From Eucalyptus grandis (Eukaryota; Streptophyta; Magnoliopsida; Myrtales; Myrtaceae): a stretch of 64,000 nucleotides of DNA. Both the position numbers and the translations under genes were made by a program. The notes under the pieces were generated by a model. The model was not told the DNA's origin and made no database searches. It saw nothing but the letters and a program-made list of their open reading frames with translations. Below, piece after piece: positions 45,624-56,040 of this stretch (position 1 is the first letter of the stretch; each line of letters starts with the position of its first letter). The stretch spans positions 620,001 to 684,000 of the forward strand of contig NC_052613.1 of the NCBI RefSeq assembly GCF_016545825.1, given 5' to 3'.

Positions 45624-46136
45624 TACATATATTTGTGCAACTTATTGCGAACATTATATATTAGCATTTGCCATTCAAATATGCTACAATGCAATTTGAC
45701 TTCTCATCCGTTCATATTTCTAATGCTCTCGTGTTAGTCTTAATTGACTCATCTCATATTAGCATACGCAATATCGCTTTTTGATTCTTTATGCATTTCG
45801 CAGATAATGCATAATCATGGATTGATTTTTGAGATTTTGTGTTAATTTGAAAAAAAAATCCTTATCGGATGATTTTGCTATAATCTAATCTATTAGTTTG
45901 TGCTTTCCTAATTTTATTAATTTTATTAATTTTTTAAGGATATAATTATTTATGAAAATATCCAAATTTAAAGTTGTAGTTTACCAAATAGTGGATAGGA
46001 TATGATTTGAGAATATTTGATTTTAAATCCGTAGTTTACCAAATAGTGGATATGATATGAAGAAATCTATGGATTTCTTATCTTATCCTATTCAGTCTTA
46101 TCTTATTTAGAAATCTGGACGACCAAATGCAACCTT
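45540..46136. repeat. Noncoding stretch with TA/CA microsatellite
   Basis: A (TA)n(CA)n compound microsatellite occupies about 45584-45624. The word GTAGTTTACCAAATAGTGGA is repeated at about 45976 and 46031. ULP-like sequence begins at about 46137. Confidence 0.7.
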
Positions 46137-48140
46137 AGGATTTGCCATGTGCAGTAAATCAAGCAAATATCATGCATGGTGTTCCGGTCCTTGATCTTGT
46201 TTCACCAAAATGATAGGATCAAGAGACTCAAATGGCTCCTGGCAAGTAGAAACGGACAGACTAGAAGCTTTGGTACACAAAGAAAAAATAAATTCAGACA
46301 TAAAAGCTGAGAAAATAAAAATTACCAATGGACAAACAATGGGTAGGACAACATATTTCTTGGAGAAGATGCACTCCTTGTTAGGGGTGTGCAACCGGAC
46401 CGGGTCAACCCGGTTCCCGGATCGGCCCACCCGAAAAACAAGGTCGGGAACCGGTTCCAGTTAAAACCGGTCCGGGAACCGGTTCTCAAAGTTTAGACCC
46501 TGTTTGAACCGGTCCGGGAACCGGTTCCGAGGGAATACCCACCCGGGAACCGGATCAACCGGACCGGTTTGGGAACCAGTTTGAGAACCGATTTTTAAGA
46601 CAAAACCCTAATTCGTTTCTGACTGTCTATCTTTACTCTCAAGCTCTCACAGTCACCTCCGCCGATCCATTCGAGTGCTACGCCGCTGACGCTGCTTCCG
46701 CTCACCCACCGTCCTCCAGATTAGGGCCCCCATCCTAGTCCCGGCCATCCTCGCCGTCGGAGAGAGAGCAGGTTTCCGGAGAGGTTGAAAAGAGGCTTCC
46801 CGGGGCTCCCTTTGCTCTGGTTTTCTTCATCTGAAACCAGAGAGCGGTTGGCTAGAGGAGCAAAAAGGGATTTGATTCTCTCAAGGTCTGAAGATCCCTT
46901 TTCTGATTTGGTCGCTCCTTGTGGGATCTGGGGAAAAAGTTGCCCGGCAGATCCATCGGTAGCACGCGCGCTCGAGCGAGAGCGAGAAGCGAGAAGAAAC
47001 GCAGGTTTTGTTTGGTAAAGGTCCTTTTTTATTTTCTTGGTTTCTGGGTTTTTAGCGTCTCCGGAAAAAGCTTTTGAATTGCACTGCGTGAGATCTTTTC
47101 GGCATTTTGGGTTGATCAGTTGATCCTTACATTCCATCGATTGAGGGCAATGTTTTCGTGTTTTTTGGCTTCAAGAGAATCTCTTTGGGGTGGCGTTGTA
47201 TGGTGTAAGTAGGATTGTTATGATTGCATTGGTTTCGTCATGACTTGCTTCCGATGCTCTTCAGCGATTGTTTGTTTTGGGTTGGTGCTCTAAGGTTGTG
47301 GGTTGATGGTTTTGAGTTGGGATTTGCGGATCTTGGGGCAATTCTCAAACTTTTACAAACAGGGTAAGGTGTTTCTAAAATTGTTTTTGGCGTTTGATTG
47401 AAGCGTGTTTCTTTTCTTAGCTTGGTAATGGGCAAATGTCAGGATGGGTTGTTTGGCTAGAATGAATATATGACAGAGCTGGTAAATTTCCTCCCTCCCC
47501 AGCGTCAAAATGTGGATTATATGTAGTTATGGTGTTTTTGTCGAATTGTGTTTCTTGACAAACGCTGCCGAGTTTTACTTTGGCTTGGCCAAATATTAGC
47601 CGATTCATTCAACCACATGGTCATTTTGGTGAATTATTTGTTCTCGTCCGGTTAATATAAAGATACGGCAATTTTTATGCAAAACAGGTTCTAATATAAA
47701 CAGGGTCGACCCTGTTCCCGGACCGGAAAAACAGGGTGGGTCGGGAATAGGGTCCAATGCAAACAGGGTCGGGAACAGGGTCCAAAAAAAGAGAACCGGT
47801 TATAACAGGGTCGGGTACAGGGTCCAGGTCTAGACCCTACCCACCCTGGACCCGATCACCCCTACTCCTTGTCAATCCTCTTCAGCACGTTTACTTCGAT
47901 GCCATTCTTTCATATACAGGGAAAACCACAGGCTGTCCCAAAAAAGAGAACGAAGCCTTCTTATCTTCTGAAAGAAAATATCTTAACGTAAACAGTTCAG
48001 GTCACAAACTTATAGAGGAGAAGCTAGGCCTTTTCCCATGATGGCGGTGGATATAGAACTCACGAGAAACAACCCTCAAATTTATCGGTGTCTAACTTAT
48101 TCAGGTGCTTGGAAATGGTAGCATCATAGTTACGTCTCCC
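46137..48140 (-). pseudogene. ULP1-type SUMO protease pseudogene, unit 2, split by a MULE
   Basis: Paralogous to the ULP gene. The right part (47873-48140) and left part (46137-46381) are separated by the insertion at 46382-47863. The minus strand keeps ECIFSKKYVVLPIVC and the acceptor plus SHLSLLIL, where the Trp after the catalytic His is Leu; a small deletion then shifts the frame, giving a stop just after. The copy stops at about 46137 within the Asp exon (TGGCAAATCC). The Gln/Cys exons are absent, so it is not functional. Confidence 0.85.
46382..47863. mobile_element. Non-autonomous MULE, Pack-MULE candidate
   Basis: The 9-bp duplication ACTCCTTGT (46373-46381 and 47864-47872) flanks a 1482-bp element with inverted ends AGGGGTG and CACCCCT and subterminal arrays of GGGAACCGGTTC and GGGTCGGGAACAGG words. 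The paralogs at 23640 and 62430 show the empty site. The interior (46600-47600) is not repeat-like: it reads like the 5' part of a plant gene, with a CT/GC-rich leader and a CGCAGGTTTTG splice-donor-like site near 47002. Neither open frame here (46721-47137 -, 46785-47018 +) matches a family I know. Confidence 0.75.
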
Positions 48141-48184
48141 GTTTATCTATCAACATGAGAAAGAGAGTAAAAATGATCAAAAAA

Positions 48185-48780
48185 AGGCTTTACGCTTATT
48201 ACATTTTTGCTAATTCAGTCTTAAATATTATGATAATTTGCTAAAATAGTCTTAAACATTTCAATTGTATGAATTTAGTTCTAAATCTTACGATAATTGT
48301 GTCAATTTTATCATAAACATTTTAACAATTGCCAATTTAGTCATTCAAGTCAATTTGGCTGAAAAATGCTAAAGTTATGGCCTAAGTCAATGCCAATCAT
48401 CCTATTAGCATGGCAACACTAGCGTGCACAATATTTTAAAATTTTCTGATTTTTTTATTATTTTCTTCTTCTTTCTTTTTCCCAGTTGACTGACGAGGTT
48501 ATTGAAGAGTTGGAAGAGAAAGATAAATAGAAAAATTATAAAAATTGTCCACATTAGTGCCAGTCATGTGGCATACGATGATCGACACTAATCAATCACC
48601 ATGTTAGCGTTTTCTAATTAAAATTGGTCAGAATGACTAAATTGACAAATCATTAAACTGTTTATGGATAAATTGGTATATTTGAAAATTTTATGACTAA
48701 ATTGACAAATCGTTCGAAATTGACAAATAGTTAAAAAGCTTAGAATTGAATTAATACAGGGTCAATAGATTTATGACTTT
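48185..48780. mobile_element. Non-autonomous AT-rich element
   Basis: Imperfectly inverted arms carry AATTTAGTC and GACTAAATT words, and the element shares arm sequence with 23920-24060. It ends near a T-run at 48779-48793. It lies where the paralogous ULP region is uninterrupted. No coding capacity. Confidence 0.5.
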
Positions 48781-48959
48781 TTTTTTTTTTTTGGGTAATT
48801 TCCCGAGAAAGAGAGAAGGAGACAAAAAAATCAACAAAATTCAGTGTTGGAACCAAAAAAAAAAAAAAATAATGGCAACTTTGGAAATTTGGAATAAGTG
48901 CACAAGTTGAATGGAGAAATTTTCTTAGAATACTTTTCTCGTAGAGTGTTGACATCTTA

Positions 48960-49847
48960 GGCTGCGTTCGTTTCACGGAAAATGACTTCTAGGAAAATGT
49001 TTTCCGGATTTTCCGGTGTTCATTTCACGGAAAATCAACTTCTTAAGGAAAATGTTTTCCTCAATAGTAAAAACCACCTTCAAATATAAGGAAAATGTTT
49101 TCCACTTCTGAAAAGTGGAAAACATTTTCCATAACTTCTTTGCCTTATATCTTTTTTTTTTTTCTTCCCTTTTCATCTTTCTTCCTTAGCTTGGCCAGTG
49201 GCCAGCCCCGACAGCGGCCGGCGACCGGCCGCGAGCCAGCTCGAGCTTCGCCCCGGGCCGGCGAGGCTCCGCCTAGCCCGATCTGTGGAAGCCCAGCTCG
49301 CTCGAGCTCGGCGAGCTCGGGCCTCGCCAGATCCGGCGAGTTGGGTGGGGCTTGGGCCTCGCCGAGCTCGCTAGAGCCCGACCAACCTCCAGCGAGCTCG
49401 GGCGAGATCGGCCCGAGCCTCGAGCTCGCCGGATCTCGGCGACCGGATCAGGTCGCCCGCCGGGCGATCAGCCATCGTCGGGCGTGCGGCGGCGGAGGAA
49501 GGAGGAAGGAGGAGGAAGAAGGAAGAGGAAGGAGGAAGGAGGAAGGAGAAGGAAAAGAAAAGGAAAAAATAAAAAGAAAAAGAAAGAAAAAATAAATGAA
49601 CAAGTGGAAGATGATAAAAATTGTATTTTTTAAAAATACAAATATTTTTGGTCAATTAAAAATATTAAAATTCAATTTTTTGATAATTTTTTTAAACAAT
49701 TAAATTAGTTAACGAACGGTGGAAAATGTTTTCTACTCAAAATTTAAGTTTTAGCCGAACACCGGAAAATATAGCCATTTTCCTGGAAAATGACTTCGGG
49801 AAAATGTTTTCCGGAGATGGCCAATTTTCCGTTAAACGAACGCAGCC
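48960..49847. mobile_element. Harbinger/Tourist-like MITE with GC-rich core
   Basis: Near-perfect terminal inverted repeats (GGCTGCGTTCGTTT at the left, its complement at the right, and GGAAAAT beyond) are flanked by TTA at 48957-48959 and 49848-49850, the 3-bp duplication typical of PIF/Harbinger elements. The core (49190-49510) is GGCGAGCTCGGGC-rich and is followed by GGAGGAAG and AAAAAGAAAAAG arms. The open frames at 49095-49655 on both strands are core translations. Confidence 0.8.
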
Positions 49848-49854
49848 TTAAGTA

Positions 49855-50480
49855 CAAAAACTTGACATGAGTTGATGCTTAAGTACCAAAACTTCCAAAA
49901 GATACACTTAAATATCAAAATCGGAGAAAAATGGATACTCAAGTGCTAGCGGGGAGAAATTCCAGCCAAAATGTTGACTTGGCATTTTCTAGTGACTTTT
50001 TGGCCAATGTGGCAAAAAAATTATCCACATGGCGCTAATATGGCTAGCTTGTCCCAAAATGATGCCGTTTGGTCCCTAAAAATTGATTTTTTAATAGAAA
50101 TATTAATTAAATTAAATTTAAAAAACTAAATTAACAAAAAGGCCCTCACCGATTTGCTATCCCTTCTCTTTTAAAAAAAAAAAAAGAGTTATTTTTCAAT
50201 TTAATTAATATTTATACTAAAAATCAATTTTTGAGACAAAATAACATTGTTTTGCACATTGATCGTTGAGTAGACAACTCCCACAAGCTATGTAGACTAC
50301 ATATATTCTTAAAATAAGCTATTTAGGATTTCTGGCTACTATTGCTAGGGCTAGTAGTTAAGTATCCCATTTTTTTTTTTTTAAAGAGTGATACTTAAGT
50401 GTAAATTTTGAAAATTTTAACACTTAAATATATATTTTGAAACTTTTGACACGTAAATATTCACACACGTCAAGTTTTGA
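49855..50480. mobile_element. Short non-autonomous element
   Basis: Inverted-type ends with AAGTACAAAAACTTGACATG at the left and CACGTCAAGTTTTGACATTT at the right, plus TACTTAAG/CTTAAGTG words in both arms. Noncoding; duplication not resolved. Confidence 0.5.
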
Positions 50481-50987
50481 CATTTATGATATACCCTAGT
50501 CTTTTGTGGTGGCTTCTAATTACTATTCTCGTCCTCACGTCCTTATATAATAGTAGAACATCTACAAGACAGAAGACAATCATCCCACACACTCAAAACA
50601 CGTATTAAAAGAGCCACGAAGTCTTCGGCACTCCTTCTGACAACATTAAGTGAGCAACAAAAAAATCTACGAAGCTAATAAAAGTACACAAACAAAGTCA
50701 ATACAAAAAACGCACACCATGAATGCATTTGAAAAGCAAGCCTTCATGGAAAAACTCTTCAATGACATTTGTCTTCATTAAATGCTTGTATCTTTTGTCT
50801 TCGTCTTCATCATTCGCTTGCTAGCATTTAATGTGATCTTTACATAAAAATCTTCATTCTTGAGTTCATATAATTCACACAGTTCACGTTTATTGATTTC
50901 TTTTAGTTTTCATAGAAGATTTGTCAAAACAACAATCAATTTTATTAATATTTTAACATTTAGATGCGGTAAGAGTTCTTAGGTAAC
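50481..50987. other. Noncoding, including a ULP-intron-like fragment
   Basis: 50940-50987 (TTTAGATGCGGTAAGAG, AGGTAACTTA) matches 62765-62795 in the ULP gene region. The rest is unremarkable. Confidence 0.4.
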
Positions 50988-50990
50988 TTA

Positions 50991-51768
50991 GGCGCTATTT
51001 GATAACTATCCAAACATAGCCAAATTCTGATTTTTTATTCCCATAATCAATTTGAGCCGAGAATCACGTTTGGTAAAATTTTTATTCCGGGAACAGGTTG
51101 GGAGTGGAATCAAGAATAAAAAAAAAGTTGATTCTTGTTCCAAGAACAAATTTGAGAATCAAAAACCAACTCTTCTTCTTCTTCTCTTTAGCCATCTCGC
51201 AACCGTCGTCCACCTCCACCCGTCGCCATCTGCCGGTCCGGCGAACTCGCCGGAGGCAAGCCCGGCCGGTGGCCGGGCGAGGCTCACTCAGCCCGCCGGT
51301 GGCCAGGTGAGGCTCGCCTAGCCCCGCCGGTGGCCAGGCAGGCCTCGCCCAGCCTCGGCGAGGCCGGCTTGGCCACCGGCGAGGCTTGCTCGACGAGGGC
51401 CAGCCTCGCCGGGGGCCAACAACGCCGATGAGGTCGCTGGCCCTTGTCTGGCTGGTCGTCGGTTCGGCGACTGGCCACAAGAAGAAGAAAGAAGAAGAAG
51501 AAGAAGAAGAAGAATAGGAGAAAAAGGAAAAAAAAAAAAAAGAACGAAAAAATGAAAAAGTAAAAAAATTATTTAAAAATTAAAAGAAATTTATTTGGAA
51601 TAAAATCAATGAGTACGGTACCAAATGCAACTCTATTACGTAATCGAAATTTTGAATAGTTACCAAACGCGTTTTTTACTCATAATCGGTTCTCGGGAAC
51701 ATAATAAAAAATAATCATTTTTGGTAAGAATCTATTTTCGGAAACGAGAATCGTTACCAAACGCACAT
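50991..51768. mobile_element. TIR element with GC-rich core
   Basis: TTA at 50988-50990 and 51769-51771 flanks imperfect inverted ends (GGCGCTATTTGATAAC and GTTACCAAACGCACAT). The arms carry AATCAT/GGGAAC words, and the core (51170-51480) is GGCGAGGC-rich with a GAAGAA run. The paralogous ULP region is uninterrupted there. The 132-codon minus frame (51082-51480) is the core. Confidence 0.65.
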
Positions 51769-51775
51769 TTACCTT

Positions 51776-51881
51776 CTTTGTGCATAACACATTATAAGAC
51801 ACCATTTTAAAGACTAACCCCTATAAAGAAGAGCCATCATGACTTTAAGAGCATTCTAGCAAAAATAACCCTATCTCTAAA
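51776..51881 (-). pseudogene. ULP gene intron fragment, unit 2
   Basis: Matches 62810-62885 (ACACATTATAAGACACC versus ACACATTAGGACACC; GACTTTNAGAGCATTCTAGC in both) and 24940-25000. It is noncoding sequence kept between two inserted elements. Confidence 0.6.
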
Positions 51882-52530
51882 GGCGCATTTACTAACGATT
51901 TTGTTCTCGGGAACAATTTTTAATAATTCTTTATTTTGTTTCCGGAAACAATTTATAAATATTTTAAGTCATTTGGTAACTGTTCAAAATTTATTATTTT
52001 GGAATATAATTACATTTTGTACCACACTCAAAATTTATGCTACAAATCATTTTCTTTTAATTTTTAAATAATTTTATTACTTTTTTCATTTTTTCTTCTT
52101 TTCTTTTTTTCCTTTCTCTCTCCTATTCTTTTTCTTTAAGTGGCTGGTCGTTGGACGAGGGTTGGCGACCTCATCGAAGTGTTGTCAGCCTTTGGTGAGG
52201 CCAAACCTTACTGGTGGCTAAGCTTGCCTCAACGAGCTCGCTAGACCTCGCCCTAGCCTGGCAAGCCTTCGACGAGCTCGCCAGACTGATTGCTGGTGAC
52301 CAGCGGTGGTGGGTGGCATATAGCGGACATCAGTAGATGGCAACTGCGGTAGTGGCGGTAGATGAAGATGAAGAAGAAGAAAATGGCTTGATTTTTAGAT
52401 TTTTTTTTCTCGATAGCAAGAATCAACTTTTTTTTTTTTTTTTTTATTCTTGATTTTGTTCTAAATCTACTTTTGGAAACAAAAAAAATAAAAACTTATT
52501 CCCAAGAACAAAATCGTTATCGGTTTATAT
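51882..52530. mobile_element. TIR element related to the one at 50991
   Basis: The left end GGCGCATTTACTAACG is followed by ATTTTGTTCTCGGGAACA; the right end has GAACAAAATCGTTAT. A GC-rich core with GGCGAGG/CTCGCC words lies at 52150-52320. It is noncoding, and the outer right end is uncertain by a few bases. Confidence 0.55.
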
Positions 52531-52940
52531 AGAACTCTATGGGGCTAACTTGGTTTAGTTATAAAGTGTGATTTATGAAAAATGTGTTAGCATGTTTTCA
52601 CTATCCCATGTGTTTGTTTATTGGTTGAGTAATTACTAGTTTGTTTCTATATGTGTATAAAACGAATGGGTCGGTAATATATCTTGAGAACATTGCAAAT
52701 TTTAGTCAACCGTCAAAGAATGTGTATGTGCCCGAGGTTCGAGGCTTGATACCTAGCCCCAGCGAGGCTTGCCTGGCTACCAACGAGGCTGGGTTGATGG
52801 GGATTGGCCTCGCCGAGAGTTGGTACCGCTCCGATGAGATCATCAACCACTTGAAGAAGAGAGAAAGAAAAAAAAGAAAAGAAAAAAATGGAAAAAAGTA
52901 AAAAAAAAAATCATTTAAAAGATAAAATAAAATGATTTTG
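52531..52940. other. Noncoding, including a GC-rich core fragment
   Basis: 52730-52835 has the same GCGAGGCTTGCC/GGCCTCGCCGAG words followed by AAAGAAAAAAAAGAAAAG, so it looks like a truncated member of the GC-core elements. The short open frame at 52641-52901 has no recognisable domain. Confidence 0.4.
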
Positions 52941-54640
52941 AGTCGGGTCGTACAATGATGATGATGACGAGGACGATGACGATTTGTAGATTTGGAAGAG
53001 CCACCCTTTCGTTTCTTGCTTCTTGTCAGCCGCGGCTGTTCCTTCTTTTTGCACGTGACTCGTTCGGTGAAAACCCTAAAGGGGAAGGAAAAAGAGGAAG
53101 AGGAAGAAGAGAAAAAGCTAACTGACGATGTGACCATCACATTGACTTGACCGGCCCATCAGAATCGTCGAGGAATCCAGATAAAAATGACGGCGAGTCC
53201 CCGACAAACGGGCGTGAAATTTCAAACGTCGGAATTTAAGATGGACGCCTATTTTCCAAAACGCGGGGGAATTCCTCGTATTGAACAAATTCCTTGTCTC
53301 AACTACTTGATATAAAAACACGCGTTCTCCGTTCACGACCAAGCCAGCAAATGGCAGGACGACAGCTATTTTCGATCGCGACAAAGCCGATCCGCCATCG
53401 CCTCCAAACAACACTGATCCAATGGGCATGAAGAAGCAGGTGAGGAGGAAGGTCCCACGTTCGGACGCGAAAGAGAAACATGGTTTTCACTCTTCACGTG
53501 CTCTAAATCGACGCCACAAGAGAGAAGAAAAGCGAACTGCACCAGCACTATCCCCAAGAGATTTTACCTCTCGTCTCTTTTTAAAGAATATTTTTCCTTA
53601 TGGAAATGAGACGTCCATGTCGTGCGTGTCCAATGGAGTTCGTCCTTCGATCGCTTTCCGCCTGACCCATCTTCTCCAAGAGTCCACTTCGTTTTTGCTC
53701 CCGCCACCATCGCTGACCAACTTCGGTTTTCTTGGTCACCGCAAAGCCTTGATTCGATTCGCTCGTGTACTGACCATGTGTTGTTGTAGAGTTTTACCAT
53801 TTCGACACGTCAAATGGCTCTTGCGTGCACGTAGAAGAGTAAAATATTTCTTCTTGTGATCAAAGCTGAGATTGTAATGACTTATGAATTGCTCGGTATT
53901 TTACACAAACTGATGAGACCACCCCTCCCATCAAATGAATTGATTTGTAAGATGTTACATGTAACAACTTTTCCTTTATTGGAAGGCATAGCGATGATTT
54001 CTTTCTTCTCTTTTTGGGAAAAACTTTAGAATTGAAAGAAGCAAGCTGCATGTCGCCTATTTAACAAAAGGAGAAGCCCAATCAAGATTACTTAAAGTAG
54101 TTAAAAAAGGCACATCAGGACACTTGCAAGGTTTTTAAGAAGAACGTGGTTTGAAAAGTGACCCGTTCCGTTCAACAACAGCCGCAATTTTGAATTACAA
54201 TCGCCGAGCCTAGACCAAGTGTTCTATTTCAGATTCTTAAACATGGGTTAGAGATACTTAGGAAATACTTGAATTCTCATTGATTATGTATGTCATTGAT
54301 TGATGGTAACTGATATTGTAAATCACATTACGATAGTTTGAATATCTTAATACTTAGATAGCCTTCTTGTGCCATTTATAAGATTTTCCTGTAATCCGCA
54401 CTTGCACATTCTACTCTCTTTCCATGCACGTTTTTGGTTTCTTCCTCTGTGTTCTCCTAATGCCCCGGTCCCAATCACATGCAAGTTCACACACTATTCC
54501 CAATTAAAGAATTACTGAACCCCACTCGAATCAAGCCCCTTGACTAAGAACACCATGAATAGATCTGGAGTTGAGCAATGGGGAAACCAAGCTTATTGCC
54601 TTTTCACATGTATTGATCAAATCAAACGTTTGACTTTCTC
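52941..54640. other. Duplicated noncoding spacer, unit 2
   Basis: 52950-54060 aligns with 25210-26370, and 54060-54640 aligns with 26935-27098 plus 32906-33340. It lacks the solo LTR and LINE found in unit 1. 54199-54215 is the empty LINE target. No open frame is preserved in both units. Confidence 0.65.
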
Positions 54641-55942
54641 TATCCTGCATTGTCTCCTAATTCGGGAAGAAAGAGTATTATAAATTGATAATTCTTGTGA
54701 GAGGTGTGCAACCCACGCATAGAGCGAGCAAATTATGTCCGTGCTTAGGTCATTCATATACCCTACTTTTAATTCTGTATATATTCTACAATTTTCAAGA
54801 GAGAGGGGGAGAAAGAACCAATAATGATCACATCTTTACTCAATTGGCTTGACATTTGCCTCATTAGAATTAAGAGTATTGATACCTAAACAATATGCAT
54901 AAGAAATAAAATAATCTAATAAGAAAAATTACCAATATTAAAAAGTAACGAAATACCAAATAATTTCCTTAATATCTAATGTTATCTCTAGCAACCTAAT
55001 GAGGAAATACCTAATATCCACAAATATGCTTTGTCAAATTCCCACACAAAAAGCTTTATCTCATATTATATGCATGATAATGCAACCACAGAGAGAGTTT
55101 CTCCCTCGGCTTTTTACCAAGTAAAGGCGGCCTTCAACAACGAAACATTTACAAAGCCAAAGCTTACTTTGATATGCCATTTTCATTTCGGGTAACTCCG
55201 TGGAATCAGCATTTTGGTTTTTGTCTATTCGTACTTTGGCTGATAGTAGGGAACTATTGTAGCCCTTTCTCTTGGGAGAACGGCACGGCAATTATTCGCT
55301 TGAATATTTTATCAACGAAAGAATTATGTGACTAATGAAATAAGAGCTGTGTTTGGTAAAAGCAACTTATGATTATTATCAACGAGTAACAAAATCAGTT
55401 CATGAGAGCGGAGTTTGGTAAAAGCACATGTCGCTAATGAAATGAACATAACAACTATCAACTTGTCGATGAAGTCGTTGATGGCGGGCATCACTTGTTA
55501 TTAAAGAAAGCCTTCACTAGGTGACGAGATTATTGACATTAGCATGTATTTGCCAAAAAGTGGAGTCGATATTTTCAGATCTATAACTTCATGTAGATAA
55601 GTGTTGCTGAATAATAGGGGATTATAGAAGATTAGGAACTTGCTTATTTATTTTCAAGTCAAAGCGTGTAAAAAGTGAGAACGAAATGGGGAAGTCATGA
55701 TTGCCTGCCTCGTCTTTAGCCGCGATCAACCGCTCCATGTCCGTCCGCACATCCCATCGGATTGAATCCATCACCACGGTTTGACCCCCATTATCTCTCC
55801 AACAGTTATTACACGTTGTAGAAATTTAGTACGACTTCAACCCTTCTTTCTTTAGTCCTCCATCTCTCTCTTCTCCATTCAACTCTCTCCAGTCCAACCG
55901 CCAAAAAAAGAAAAAAAAGAACTCCCCAGAAGATGTACGTAG
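54641..55942. other. 5' flank of CYP94B copy 2
   Basis: Aligns with 34216-36270 but lacks the TIR element, the 200-bp insertion and about 240 bp of proximal sequence present upstream of copy 1. No gene. Confidence 0.6.
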
Positions 55943-55958
55943 CTATATCTATATATAC
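55943..55958 (+). promoter_or_regulatory. TATA box, CYP94B copy 2
   Basis: CTATATCTATATATAC, about 85 bp before the start codon, corresponding to the TATA of copy 1. Confidence 0.6.
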
Positions 55959-56040
55959 ATGAGCTCTTCGTTTCTTCCTCCCTCGAATTCGCACTTAGAC
56001 ATCACCCATAATCCCTCACATCCCGCACTGCAAACCCATC

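Noticed and set aside
46785..47018. Gene within the MULE at 46382-47863
   Set aside because: Short overlapping frames on both strands without a known domain; recorded as possible captured sequence, not as a gene.
49095..49655. Overlapping open frames of 94-166 codons on both strands
   Set aside because: Core of a TTA-flanked MITE; low-complexity translation.
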